A stretch of DNA of 64,000 bases from Paenibacillus sp. FSL K6-1096 (GTDB lineage: Bacteria > Bacillota > Bacilli > Paenibacillales > Paenibacillaceae), in assembly GCF_037977055.1 (NCBI RefSeq), contig NZ_CP150274.1:6076001-6140000 (forward strand), given 5' to 3'. The first letter of the stretch is position 1; every line of letters begins with the position of its first letter. The notes beneath the pieces were generated by a model, which saw nothing but the letters and a program-made list of their open reading frames with translations, did not search any database and had not been told where the DNA came from. A program made the translations under genes and the position numbers. This document shows, piece by piece, positions 50,381-59,805 of this stretch.

Positions 50381-51745
50381 GTGAAGAAACTATCAATCAT
50401 GCTCGCCAGTATGCTGCTTATGCTCTCGGTCAGCGCGTGCGGCGGAAATGGCGGGAACGGCGGGAACGGGGCAGGCAGCTCAGCGGCCACCGATGCACCG
50501 GGGGCAGCGTCAGCTGATCCGGGGGCGGCAGGCAAAGCCAAGATCAAATTCTACACCTTCAAAGCAGATAAGCCGGAGGAGCCGATCTACCAGGCTGTTC
50601 AGGCGTATAACGAAGCCCAGGATAAAGTGGAAGTGGAGTATGAATCCCTGGTTCAGAACAGCGACAGCACCGATTTCATGAAAAAGCTGGATATTCTCGT
50701 CGCCGGGGGCGAAGTGGTCGATGTGTTCATGACCGGCAATGAGGATGAGCTGCTGGAGCGCGCTTCGCGGGGAGTTGTGGAACCGCTTAATTCTTTTTTT
50801 GAACAGGAAAAGATCACTCCAGAGGATGAATATTCCAAGCTGCTGAAGCTGGAAGACAAGGTCTACGGCATTCTGCCCAGCTCTACGCAGTGGCTGACGG
50901 TCTTCAACAAGGACCATCTGGAAGCGGCGGGCCTCTCCTTGCCGGAGATGGGCTGGACCTGGGATGATTTCCGCGACTATGCCAAGAAGCTGACCACCCC
51001 GGAACATTACGGAACCTACTTCCACACCTGGGGCGAATATCCGAACATTATCGCTTACACCGAGAAGCCGCATCCGCAGCTTAGCGCGGACCTGAAGCCG
51101 ATTTTTGACGATCCGTCCTTCGAGTACTTCTTCAACCTCCGCCGTGCGATGGAGAAAGAGGATAAAAGTGTTGAGCCGTATGCCGATGTGCTGGCCTCGA
51201 ATTATCATGTGCTGCAGCAGTTTTTTGCCGGAAATGCCAGTATGCTGGCCGTCCCGAGCTATGCCGTCAGAGCGGCGCTGAATCAGGAGAAGTTCCCGCA
51301 TGAGTTCCAGAGCATGTATGCTCCGCTCCCCCGTTCGGTGGACAGCAAGGAGCTGGGGATGACGAATATTTCCGGCGGCGGCCTGGCGATGGGCGCGAAA
51401 TCAGCGAACAAGGAAGCCTCGTATGACTTCATCCGCTGGATGTCCAAGGAATCCTACAAGTTCACCAAGGAGATTCCTTCGTTCAAGGGCGTGGACGGAG
51501 CGGAGCTGATCAACGGCTTTTTCGGGGAAAATACAGATCTGATCGATACCGCCTCCCTGACCAAGACGCTGTTCGACCCCAACATCAAAATGCCGGACAC
51601 CTTCAGTGTACCGTATGGCAGTGAGCTGAAAGCGATTGTGGAGAACGGCTTCGCCAGCTTCATCCTGGATAACCGCAGCTTCGATGAAGTCAAGGGTGAG
51701 ATGACCGCGGAAGTAGAGAAGGTCGTGCAGGCGAACCAGAAATAA
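50381..51745 (+). CDS. Sugar-binding lipoprotein of the second locus
   Basis: This family 1 solute-binding protein has lipobox VSAC and a Gly/Asn/Ala linker. The mature fold includes KIKFYTFKADKPEEPIYQ, GEVVDVFMTGNEDELLERA, WLTVFNKDHLEAAGLSLPE and SKEASYDFIRWMSKESY. GTG at 50381 is preferred because AGGGGG lies seven bases upstream and the signal peptide then begins with KKLS. The open frame extends 12 codons further upstream without such support. It feeds the two upstream permeases. The kinase and regulator genes follow. Confidence 0.92.
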   Translation: MKKLSIMLASMLLMLSVSACGGNGGNGGNGAGSSAATDAPGAASADPGAAGKAKIKFYTFKADKPEEPIYQAVQAYNEAQDKVEVEYESLVQNSDSTDFMKKLDILVAGGEVVDVFMTGNEDELLERASRGVVEPLNSFFEQEKITPEDEYSKLLKLEDKVYGILPSSTQWLTVFNKDHLEAAGLSLPEMGWTWDDFRDYAKKLTTPEHYGTYFHTWGEYPNIIAYTEKPHPQLSADLKPIFDDPSFEYFFNLRRAMEKEDKSVEPYADVLASNYHVLQQFFAGNASMLAVPSYAVRAALNQEKFPHEFQSMYAPLPRSVDSKELGMTNISGGGLAMGAKSANKEASYDFIRWMSKESYKFTKEIPSFKGVDGAELINGFFGENTDLIDTASLTKTLFDPNIKMPDTFSVPYGSELKAIVENGFASFILDNRSFDEVKGEMTAEVEKVVQANQK

Positions 51746-51824
51746 CGATTAGGCAAAAGGCGGCAGCGATTATGGATTATAATAGGGACGTTGAAGTTAC
51801 ATTACAGTGCAAGGTGGAATCCGG

Positions 51825-53570
51825 ATGAAATGGTTAAGCCGTTTTTCGTTCCATCGCAGACTGCAGTTCACGTTCCTGATCCTGATCCTGCTGCCTTTCG
51901 TTGTTGTAACCTTCTGGTCGTATACCTCTGTCCGCGAGAATGTGAGTGAGAAGATCGCCCGTTCCAATGAGGAGACGTTGAAGGTGATTGGCAGCCAAAT
52001 CGAGAAGACGGTGGACAACATCTCGTTCGTCTCCGTCTATTTCTCCGAGGCGTATGATCCGGCGGTGCTGGAAAGTCTGCGTTACTTACAAGATACCGCG
52101 AGCTTCGGCAATTACCGCGTGTATACCCATTACAACAAACTTAGGACTACTGCGAATATTCTGTCGGTCCAGTCGCTGGATGCGGACCTGCAGATTATGC
52201 TGGTCAACCGGGAGAACCGGGTGCTGATCGGCAGCCAGGAGTATCCGGTTTTCTCGGTGCTGCCGGAGGCGCTGCTTCAGGAGAGCGGCAGGCTGGATGA
52301 GCGGGAAAAAGTGTCGCTGCAATGGTTCCCCTACGGCGGCACTCCCGCAGCACCGGATTATTATTATGCGGTACGCTTCATTGCCGACCCGCTTAATCAG
52401 GACAAGCTGGCAACGCTGTATGTGGGCATTCCGAGCCATTATTTCCGCAGCCTGCTGGATACGGGCAATGCGGGGAGCCGGCTGTCTCTGTTGGATCAGC
52501 AGGGGAGGAATATCGCGGTTACGGGGGAAGCGGGGCTTACCGATGAAGGAGCGATGCTGGTCAGTGAGACCCGCATTCCTAAGGTAGGCTGGTTACTTAC
52601 CGGTAAGACGCCACGCAGCTCCATCGACAGCCACATTAACCGTGAGTTTCTGGTGTCGATCTCGCTGATCGGCTTGTTCTTCCTGGCCTTCCTGCTCCTG
52701 TCCATGCTGTGGGCCGGATATATTAACAAGCCGATCAGCCTGCTGCGGGCCAGCGTCAAGCAGTATGTCGGCGGTAACCGCGCGGTGCGGATTCCGGTGC
52801 AGGGCAAGGATGAAGTCGCGGTGCTGTCGGGGGCCTTCAATCAGATGCTGGACGATATGAACGGGCTGCTGCAGCAGGTTGAGAGTGAGCAGGAGGAGAC
52901 AAGGCGGCTGGAGCTTCAGGCGCTGGCGGCGCAGATCCGGCCGCATTTTCTGCTGAATACGTTGAACTCCATTAAAGTGGATCTGCTGCTCAGCGGTGAC
53001 GAGCCGCACGGGGCCATGATCGATGCGTTGATGAAGCTGCTGCGTGTATACATTCATGTCGACAAGCCGCTAAAGCTGGCCGAGGAATGCAGGGTGCTGG
53101 GCAGCTATGTGCAGGTGATGCAGATCCGCAACCGTCTGGATATTGCCTTTGAATGTGCGGTGGGCGAGGCGGAGGGAGAGGTGATGCTGCCGCGCCTGCT
53201 GCTGCAGCCGATTGTCGAGAATGCGATCAGCCACGGCTTCTCGGCCCGTCCGGAGCATCCGGCTATCCGGCTCGAAGCCGTCATGGAGCAGGACCTGCTG
53301 AAGATCAGCATCAGCGACAACGGCCGGGGGATGCCGGAGGACAAGCTTCAGCGGCTGAACCGCCGCCTGCAAGGCCATGAAGACCCGGCGCTGTGGCCGG
53401 ACAAAGGGGTCGGGCTGGTGAACACCGCCCGCCGTCTGCAGGTCCTGTACGGTTACCGTGCGCGGCTGAGCGCGGAGGCAGGCCCGGAAGAAGGCATGAC
53501 GTTCACACTATATATCCCTGTACACCAAGAGAAGGAGGCGGCTGCCCTTGATGACCCTGATGCTGATTGA
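51825..53570 (+). CDS. YesM-family sensor histidine kinase
   Basis: This 581-residue membrane kinase has helix 1 near residues 15-35 (FTFLILILLPFVVVTFWSY), an extracellular sensor of about 250 residues and helix 2 near 280-300. A HAMP domain (INKPISLLRASVKQYVGGNRAV) follows, and the kinase region has AAQIRPHFLLNTLNSI, where Arg replaces the usual Asn of NPHF. ATPase boxes are PIVENAISHGF and ISDNGRGMPED. ATG at 51825 follows AAGGTGG at seven bases. The regulator gene overlaps its end. Confidence 0.93.
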   Translation: MKWLSRFSFHRRLQFTFLILILLPFVVVTFWSYTSVRENVSEKIARSNEETLKVIGSQIEKTVDNISFVSVYFSEAYDPAVLESLRYLQDTASFGNYRVYTHYNKLRTTANILSVQSLDADLQIMLVNRENRVLIGSQEYPVFSVLPEALLQESGRLDEREKVSLQWFPYGGTPAAPDYYYAVRFIADPLNQDKLATLYVGIPSHYFRSLLDTGNAGSRLSLLDQQGRNIAVTGEAGLTDEGAMLVSETRIPKVGWLLTGKTPRSSIDSHINREFLVSISLIGLFFLAFLLLSMLWAGYINKPISLLRASVKQYVGGNRAVRIPVQGKDEVAVLSGAFNQMLDDMNGLLQQVESEQEETRRLELQALAAQIRPHFLLNTLNSIKVDLLLSGDEPHGAMIDALMKLLRVYIHVDKPLKLAEECRVLGSYVQVMQIRNRLDIAFECAVGEAEGEVMLPRLLLQPIVENAISHGFSARPEHPAIRLEAVMEQDLLKISISDNGRGMPEDKLQRLNRRLQGHEDPALWPDKGVGLVNTARRLQVLYGYRARLSAEAGPEEGMTFTLYIPVHQEKEAAALDDPDAD

Positions 53571-55155
53571 TGATGATGTCCCGATGCTGGAATATGTAGA
53601 ATATCTGCTCGGGCCGCTCGGGCTGGAACTGCAACTGGTGGCTTCGGCGTATAGCAGTGAAGATGCGCTGGAGCAGTTCCATGCGGTGCTGCCGGATATC
53701 GTGATTGTCGATATCGGGCTGCCGGGCATGGACGGGCTGGAGCTGGCCGATGCCTTCCGCAGCACGAAGCCGGAGGTGCGTCTGATTTTCCTGACCTGCT
53801 ACGAGGATTTCCATTACTCGAAGCGGGCCATTCAGCTTGAGGCGGATGATTACCTCATCAAGGATGAGCTCTCGCCCGAGCAGCTGAAGAGCAGCCTCAC
53901 CAAGGCGATGAGCCGCTTCAAGGGCCGCGAGGAACTGCTGGAGCGCTACTCCTTCCGCCAGGCGATTGAGCGCAATAAGGAGGTGCTGAAGCAGAGCTTC
54001 CTGAAGCAGCTTTTGTCGGGTACAGCCGCTCAGGAGGGCACCCTCGCGTTCGGGGAACGCCTGGGCATCTCCTTCAGGCATCCGTATCTGCGCTACGGAT
54101 TTATTCATATGGATGCCGCTTCCGTTACGGAGCGCTACCGGTATCAGGATATCCCGCTGATTCATTTTGCGGTGAACAATATCGCACTGGAGCTGGCTGG
54201 CGGGGATACTTCCATTACGCCCGTCATGAGCAGGGACGCTGACCTGGATCTGCTCTGGAATGTGGCCGACCCCGGCAATGCGGGGAACCGGCTGGCTGAA
54301 TTCATGCAGGCGGTGCAGGAGAAGGTGGAGCAATATCTGAAGATTACTGTACGCGGGTTCTATTCAGAGTCCTGCGCTAAGGTGGATCGCTTCGACGGGT
54401 TATACCGGACGCTCACCGGCAGCCGGGAGAACAATTTCTATGCTCCGGCGCTGCCGGTAGCTGTGCTGGATGCGCAAGCAGACTTCGCGCAGACCATTGA
54501 GTGGCGCGGAGAGAAGGAGCGTGGGATGCTGTCCCTGGCGCTGGCGGAGCAGCAGGCCGCCTGGATCGATCTCGCGGTCAACCAGTACACGCAGCAGGCT
54601 GCGGCAGAGCGGCTGCTGCCCCGGCTGGTGAAGGAGGCCTACGGCAGCTTCGTCCGCCAGATGGCTTACGAGGCCGGGGAGGCGGCCGGGGAAGCCTTCT
54701 TCACGCAGCTGGAGCAGACGGTACAGCTTGAGGAAGCGGCCAGCCTGACCCGGCGGGAGCTGCGGCGGTTGTGGCGGGAGCACACACTGGCCCCGGCTGC
54801 GGCGGAAGCCAAGGATATCCGGCTTCAGGCGGTGGACCGGTTCCTGGAGGAGCACGCGGACCGGATGGTCACCTCAACGGATATGGCTGAGCATCTGCAT
54901 CTGAATGCCAGCTATTTCTCCCGCTACTTCAAGAAGCTGGCTGGCGTTAATTTCACCGACTACGTCAACCAGTACAAAATAAAGATGGCCATCGCCATGC
55001 TGGCCCGCCCGAACGAAACAGTGGAGAATGTCGCCTACACCCTCGGCTTCTCCGACCGGGCCTACTTCTCCAAGGTGTTCAAGAAATACAGCGGCCGGAA
55101 CCCGAGCGAGTATAAGGCGGGGCCGGTGGAGGAGGATGGGGACAGGCCGGAATAG
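53551..55155 (+). CDS. YesN-type response regulator, receiver plus AraC domain
   Basis: This is the partner of the preceding kinase, 534 residues. The receiver has DDDVP at the start, the phospho-acceptor Asp in IVIVDIGLPGMDG and the Lys in DDYLIKDELSPE. The AraC domain is at the end (VTSTDMAEHLHLNASYFSRYF and NVAYTLGFSDRAYFSKVF). AAGGAGG lies 12 bases before ATG and nine before the preceding TTG codon, which could equally be the start. A 21-bp tandem repeat begins right at its stop codon. Confidence 0.92.
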   Translation: MTLMLIDDDVPMLEYVEYLLGPLGLELQLVASAYSSEDALEQFHAVLPDIVIVDIGLPGMDGLELADAFRSTKPEVRLIFLTCYEDFHYSKRAIQLEADDYLIKDELSPEQLKSSLTKAMSRFKGREELLERYSFRQAIERNKEVLKQSFLKQLLSGTAAQEGTLAFGERLGISFRHPYLRYGFIHMDAASVTERYRYQDIPLIHFAVNNIALELAGGDTSITPVMSRDADLDLLWNVADPGNAGNRLAEFMQAVQEKVEQYLKITVRGFYSESCAKVDRFDGLYRTLTGSRENNFYAPALPVAVLDAQADFAQTIEWRGEKERGMLSLALAEQQAAWIDLAVNQYTQQAAAERLLPRLVKEAYGSFVRQMAYEAGEAAGEAFFTQLEQTVQLEEAASLTRRELRRLWREHTLAPAAAEAKDIRLQAVDRFLEEHADRMVTSTDMAEHLHLNASYFSRYFKKLAGVNFTDYVNQYKIKMAIAMLARPNETVENVAYTLGFSDRAYFSKVFKKYSGRNPSEYKAGPVEEDGDRPE

Positions 55156-55258
55156 GATCGGGCTGGGCGGTGACAGGATGAGGTGGAACCGGAATAGGAT
55201 GAGGCACAGTCGTAACAGGATAGTGCAGAGCCGTAACAGTAGAGCAGCAGGTTTGAAC
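55154..55258. repeat. 21-bp tandem repeat, five degenerate units
   Basis: AGGAT-type units start at 55154, 55175, 55196, 55217 and 55238, each followed by variants of GAGGCACAGTCGTAAC. The first unit overlaps the response regulator stop. In another frame the units stay open as a seven-residue repeat, but there is no start signal. Confidence 0.75.
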
Positions 55259-55344
55259 TAGTGAGAATGGTTTAACTGATGCCGTGCTAACAGGTTCGTC
55301 GTGTTGCGGAGTCGTGTTCCAGATAAGGAGCAAGCGGAGAGCTT

Positions 55345-55560
55345 TATTGCATTCCGTACAACTAAAACATCTGATTTACCACCGATTATCCATTTAGCTG
55401 TAAAACGTACATTTAAACTATCCCCTCCACCCTGGTTCTCTCTCGTTTGGGCGAATATAGTTGTACAGACTACAGTTAGAAGAGAAAATCCTTCCTTTGC
55501 AAGGTTTTTAAAAGTACAGATTACAACTATCGCAGAATGTTCGCTTCCCCGGAATAGTCG
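55345..55560. repeat. Array F, four degenerate units with about 51-bp period
   Basis: GTACA-centred cores start at 55356, 55407, 55463 and 55514, with spacings of 51, 56 and 51. Cores read like CGTACAACTAAAAC, CGTACATTTAAACTAT, TGTACAGACTACAG and AGTACAGATTACAACTA. The sequence is AT-rich and much more diverged than the other arrays. The rest of the 55260-55740 gap holds a TATAAT near 55660 but no clear -35 or gene. Confidence 0.55.
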
Positions 55561-55742
55561 CTTCGATGCTCTAATTGAATGACGCGCAGCCGCAAAAGGT
55601 CAAAACTGTGCACCGCCACAAGCAATCAGTCTGCACGCTATCGAAGCCTCCGCCTCACTATAATAGTGGGGAACAGATATAGCTTATTGCTGAGCAAAGG
55701 AATTAACAATAAGCATCGAAGTGGAATTTTGGAGGAGGAACA

Positions 55743-57098
55743 ATGATGAACAGAACTGTATTTACCCTGCCTGCGGAGGAGATCGCGGTATCCTATGAGG
55801 TGGATGTGCTGGTGGCCGGCGGCGGGCCTGCCGGCGTGGCGGCGGCGATTGCTGCGGCCCGTAGCGGGGCGCGGACACTGCTGATCGAGCAGCGCGGCTT
55901 CCTGGGCGGCATGGGGACCGTTGCCCTGGTGCCGGCCTTCTGTCCCTACAGTGACGGGGAGAAAGCCGTGGTGCGCGGCATCGGCCTGGAGCTGCTGGAG
56001 CGGATGAAGGCCGGGTGTGAGCCGGAATTCCGCGAGCGCTTCGGAAATGAGCTGGACTGGGTGCCCATCGACCCGGAGGTACTGAAGCGTGTCTACGATG
56101 AGGCGGTAGCGGAGAGCGGGGCAGAGGTGCTGCTCCATACTGTCGCCAGCCAGACCGTGATGGATGAGACCGGCAGAAGGATTGACGGCGTAGTGATCGT
56201 GAACAAGTCCGGACGGAGCCTGATCCGCGCCGGAACGGTTATTGATACGACCGGCGATGCCGATCTGGCTGCCCTGGCCGGTGCGCCCTTCCATAAGGGC
56301 GGGGAGGGCGGCGACCTGCAAGCCGCGACCATGTGCTATCTGCTGGCGAATGTGGACCGCCGGCGGTTCGAGCAATACCGGATTGAAAGCGGTGACACTG
56401 ACCAGATCCATCAGGCGGTGCAGCAGGCCCAGGCGGACGGGAAGCTGCCGCAGGGCCGGGACTCCGTCTCGGGCCTGTCCTGGGTGGCCGATTATCTGGT
56501 CGGGGTGAACTTCGGCCATGTGTTCGGCATCGACGGCTCCCGTGCTGAGGACCTGACCCGCGGGGCGATAGAGGGGCGTAAGCTGGTCCTCCGCCAGCTT
56601 GAATTCTTCCGCGACTATGTTCCCGGCTTCGAGCAGGCCCATCTCGTCTCCACCGGCGAGCAGATCGGCATCCGCGAGACCCGGCGGATTGTGGGCGACT
56701 ATGTGCTGACGCAAGAGGATTTCATGAATATGGTATCCTTCGCGGACGATATTGCCCGCAACAGTTATTTCATTGATATTCATATGGCGCGCAGCAGCGG
56801 GGCGATGCATATTCACCATCTGCCGCCCGGGAAGTCGCACGGCGTTCCTTACCGTTGCCTGCTACCGGTTGGCTTGGACAATGTGTGGGTGGCGGGCCGC
56901 GCAGCCTCCTCGGACCGTGTGGTACAAGGGTCGCTGCGGGTGATGCCCAACTGCTTCGCCATGGGGCAGGCGGCCGGGATGGCCGCAGCAATGGCCGCAG
57001 CAGCGGGCGGCGGGAGCCGGAGCATGGATGTTCCGCAGCTCCAGCGCAGGCTGATGGAGCAGGGAGCCTGGCTCGGCGAAGCCTTGGCTGCGTTATAA
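55743..57098 (+). CDS. FAD-dependent oxidoreductase (FAD_oxidored family)
   Basis: This 451-residue flavoprotein has the dinucleotide-binding motif VLVAGGGPAGVAAAIAAARSGARTLLIEQ near residue 20, then RGFLGGMGTVALVPAFCPY and a second FAD motif VIDTTGDADLAALAG. C-terminal LDNVWVAGRAASSD closes the FAD site. The family is frequent in polysaccharide-use loci, where members may act on sugars or their derivatives, but the substrate is not known. GGAGGAGG lies five to eight bases before two adjacent ATG codons. The beta-helix protein gene follows 18 bases later. Confidence 0.88.
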   Translation: MMNRTVFTLPAEEIAVSYEVDVLVAGGGPAGVAAAIAAARSGARTLLIEQRGFLGGMGTVALVPAFCPYSDGEKAVVRGIGLELLERMKAGCEPEFRERFGNELDWVPIDPEVLKRVYDEAVAESGAEVLLHTVASQTVMDETGRRIDGVVIVNKSGRSLIRAGTVIDTTGDADLAALAGAPFHKGGEGGDLQAATMCYLLANVDRRRFEQYRIESGDTDQIHQAVQQAQADGKLPQGRDSVSGLSWVADYLVGVNFGHVFGIDGSRAEDLTRGAIEGRKLVLRQLEFFRDYVPGFEQAHLVSTGEQIGIRETRRIVGDYVLTQEDFMNMVSFADDIARNSYFIDIHMARSSGAMHIHHLPPGKSHGVPYRCLLPVGLDNVWVAGRAASSDRVVQGSLRVMPNCFAMGQAAGMAAAMAAAAGGGSRSMDVPQLQRRLMEQGAWLGEALAAL

Positions 57099-57116
57099 CT
57101 TACCTTCAGGAGAGTG

Positions 57117-59243
57117 ATGGATGTGACAGGCTCTAACGGCTATTCTCCCCGCAATACCGGCAGGCGGCGAAGGCTTCCCATGCTGGTGATGATTTTCGTG
57201 CTGCTGCTCGGTCTCGGATCAGGCATTTCAGGACCGGCTGCTTCCGCTGCCGGAACCACCTATTATGTCGATGCCGTCCAGGGCAGCGACAGCTACTCAG
57301 GCACCAGTGAAGCAGCGGCCTGGAAGACGCTAGGCAAGGTGAACAGCATGACCTTCAATCCGGGCGACCGGATTCTGCTCAAGGCAGGCGGCGTATGGAA
57401 TGACCAGTATCTGGACCTGCACGGCTCCGGGACAGAGGGCAGTCCGATTACGGTGGACCGCTACGGCAGCGGCGCCAAGCCGCTGATTAACTTCGGCAAC
57501 ACAGCCGCAGGCGGCGAAGGCTTCGGTGTCCGGCTGCGCAATGTCTCCTACTGGGAGATTAACAACCTGGAAATCACAAGCGGGCAGCACGCCACCGACA
57601 TGCGCCGGAGCGGAGTGCTGGTCGTTGGTGAAGGCACAGGAGCCGGGGATTTCCGGCATATTGTAATCCGCGGTCTCGATATCCACGATATCTTCGGCAC
57701 AGACCGCCGGACAGGCGGCATTAACTTCCATGCGCGCGGATCGGGCTCCGCGCCGGAGAGCACCTGGGATGGTATCCTGATCGAGAACAATACGGTGATC
57801 AACGTGGCGGATACGGGGATTCAGACGATGACGGATGCTTTTCTCAACAATGCCTGGACGCATAAATTTGACGCCTTCCGGGGTGTGGTCATCCGCGGCA
57901 ATACCGTGGAGCGAATCCACCGGGACGGTATCCTGGTCAGAGCCGCTGTGTCCCCGCTGATCGAATACAACAAGACGAAGTCCATCGGCGAAGCTTGCGA
58001 CATTGACCCTGCCGTGGTGAATTATCTGGACAACATTGCTGTCGTGGCGGCACAGTGGGCTTATTATACGACCGGCGCGCTTTTCCAGTACAATGAGGCT
58101 TCGGATACCCGGATGCTGGAGGGGGACGGCCAGCCGTGGGACTTCGACGTTGAGGTGCATGACAGCATTTACCAGTACAATTACAGCTACAACAACGAAG
58201 GCGGCACCCTGCTCGTCATGAACAACACGAACAACAACATCTTCCGCTACAACATCAGCCAGAATGACCTGGACGGCAACGGGGCGTTCCATCTGCTGAG
58301 CGGCGGGGGCAATCTGCACATCTACAACAATATCATCTACCGTTCCGGCACGCAGAACCGGGCGCTGACCCATGCGAGTAATACAGGGATGGTCTACTAC
58401 ACGAACAATATTTTCTATAATGCCGCCAGCGGACAATACACGAACAGCCCTAGAATGACGTACAGCCACAACAGCTTCTACGGCGCGAATGCGGGCGTCC
58501 CAAGCGATCCCTACAAAATCACCGGCAACCCCGGGCTCGCCAGCCCCGGCACCGCAACCGGACGCGAATCGGCAGACGGCTATAAGCTGCTCCCGTCCTC
58601 CCCGCTGATCCACGCAGGTGTATCTGTCCCGGACAATGGTGGTCTGGACTATTTCGGGAATCCGCTCTATAACGGTGCGCCGGATATCGGGGCTTATGAG
58701 TTCCAAGGGACAATTACACCACCGGCTACGCTGTTCCAGGACGACTTCGAGGATAATGATTACAGCGGCTGGACCACCTCCGGGGGAGCCTGGAGCGTGA
58801 CGGAAGACGGGACCCGCACGTTATCGCAGACTTCCGGGAGCGGTGAGGCGCTTGCTTACACTGGAGATGCGGCCTGGAGGAATTACACGTATTCGGCCCG
58901 GGTTAAGCTGCTGAATACATTCGGCAACGTAGGGCTGCTGTTCCGTTATGCAGATGCTTCCAATTACTACCTGTTTCGGCTGAATGATTCAGGCGACAAG
59001 GCGGAGCTGCTCAAAAAAACCGCCGGCACGCTTACCGTGGTCAGCAGCACGAATACTGCCGTTATCCCCGGCCAGTGGACAGAGCTGAAGGTGAGCGTCA
59101 GCGACAGTACGATTACAGCATCGGCGGGCGGCGTGCAGCTGATCGAGTGGACCGATCCGGCGGCACAGCCGGCCGGTGGCTTGATTGGGCTGCGGATGCA
59201 CTCCAGCACCGCACGGATCGACGATGTGAAGGTGACTGAGTAG
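57117..59243 (+). CDS. Secreted right-handed beta-helix protein with C-terminal beta-sandwich
   Basis: The N-terminus has a signal peptide (LPMLVMIFVLLLGLGSG, likely cleavage near PAASAAG). From TTYYVDAVQGSDSYSGTSEAAAW onward it resembles beta-helix polysaccharide lyases and related enzymes, with repeats such as IENNTVINVADTGIQTM, IRGNTVERIHRDGILV and YNYSYNNEGGTLLVMNN through about residue 520. A C-terminal domain of about 170 residues (FQDDFEDNDYSGWTTSGGAW to IDDVKVTE) looks like a LamG/DUF1080-type sugar-binding sandwich. The catalytic class and substrate cannot be read. ATG at 57117 is close to AGGAG, and GTG at 57123 is better spaced. Confidence 0.85.
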   Translation: MDVTGSNGYSPRNTGRRRRLPMLVMIFVLLLGLGSGISGPAASAAGTTYYVDAVQGSDSYSGTSEAAAWKTLGKVNSMTFNPGDRILLKAGGVWNDQYLDLHGSGTEGSPITVDRYGSGAKPLINFGNTAAGGEGFGVRLRNVSYWEINNLEITSGQHATDMRRSGVLVVGEGTGAGDFRHIVIRGLDIHDIFGTDRRTGGINFHARGSGSAPESTWDGILIENNTVINVADTGIQTMTDAFLNNAWTHKFDAFRGVVIRGNTVERIHRDGILVRAAVSPLIEYNKTKSIGEACDIDPAVVNYLDNIAVVAAQWAYYTTGALFQYNEASDTRMLEGDGQPWDFDVEVHDSIYQYNYSYNNEGGTLLVMNNTNNNIFRYNISQNDLDGNGAFHLLSGGGNLHIYNNIIYRSGTQNRALTHASNTGMVYYTNNIFYNAASGQYTNSPRMTYSHNSFYGANAGVPSDPYKITGNPGLASPGTATGRESADGYKLLPSSPLIHAGVSVPDNGGLDYFGNPLYNGAPDIGAYEFQGTITPPATLFQDDFEDNDYSGWTTSGGAWSVTEDGTRTLSQTSGSGEALAYTGDAAWRNYTYSARVKLLNTFGNVGLLFRYADASNYYLFRLNDSGDKAELLKKTAGTLTVVSSTNTAVIPGQWTELKVSVSDSTITASAGGVQLIEWTDPAAQPAGGLIGLRMHSSTARIDDVKVTE

Positions 59244-59289
59244 ATTGTCGATTAAGCTTGTATTATGGCGATGCGATCGATCAAATTTT

Positions 59290-59391
59290 AGCTTAAAACT
59301 GAAACGTTTCCTGCACAATTGCGTAAACTACAGCAAAGGGTGCGGCCGCTATCCTTCGACAGGTGTTGAGCGGCTGTGCCCTTTTTCTAAT
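59290..59391 (+). terminator. Dispersed terminator-like element, copy 2
   Basis: GAAAC, CTGCACAATTGCGTAA and ACAGCAAAGGGTGCGGCCGC match copy 1 at 48.1 kb. GAGCGGCTGTGCCCTTTTT closes the hairpin, and all mismatched positions are G-U pairs. It ends the second sugar locus. Confidence 0.8.
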
Positions 59392-59418
59392 TAGAATGAT
59401 GAGCAGGGAGGGCTAATC

Positions 59419-59670
59419 GTGAAATTCAGAAAACTGTTGTCACTCAAACAATGGTCTCATATATTCCGCAGCTCCTGGCATTATCTTGTTTCCCCTAATG
59501 TTGCCTTGGCTGATAAGCTGCTGTTCACTATCCCCGCGCTGCTCTACTGGGTGCTGCCGGATGTCATGCCATTCGTTCCGATTGACGATATCGGGGTGAC
59601 GATGCTGCTGATGGGCTGGTTCACTGCGCGGATGGACCGTAAATATGCGGCGGTGAAGCAGGGAAGATGA
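59419..59670 (+). CDS. Small DUF1232 (YkvA)-like membrane protein
   Basis: This 83-residue protein has a basic N-terminal half and a hydrophobic section LLFTIPALLYWVLPDVMPFVP followed by IDDIGVTMLLMGWF. The P-D-x-x-P and I-D-D-I-G pattern resembles the DUF1232 core. The function is unknown. GTG start with GGGAGGG eight bases upstream. It is a single gene after a terminator. Confidence 0.7.
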   Translation: MKFRKLLSLKQWSHIFRSSWHYLVSPNVALADKLLFTIPALLYWVLPDVMPFVPIDDIGVTMLLMGWFTARMDRKYAAVKQGR

Positions 59671-59805
59671 CGTTTTAGCGACTATTTGCAGGAGAGCAGA
59701 GCGGATTTAGATGGGATCTGTAGCTAATGGTTGCTTTATCCGCCGCGATTCCTTAAAATGAATTATTGAGTATTTAAACTATAGATGCTTGGGAGATGGA
59801 ACAGG

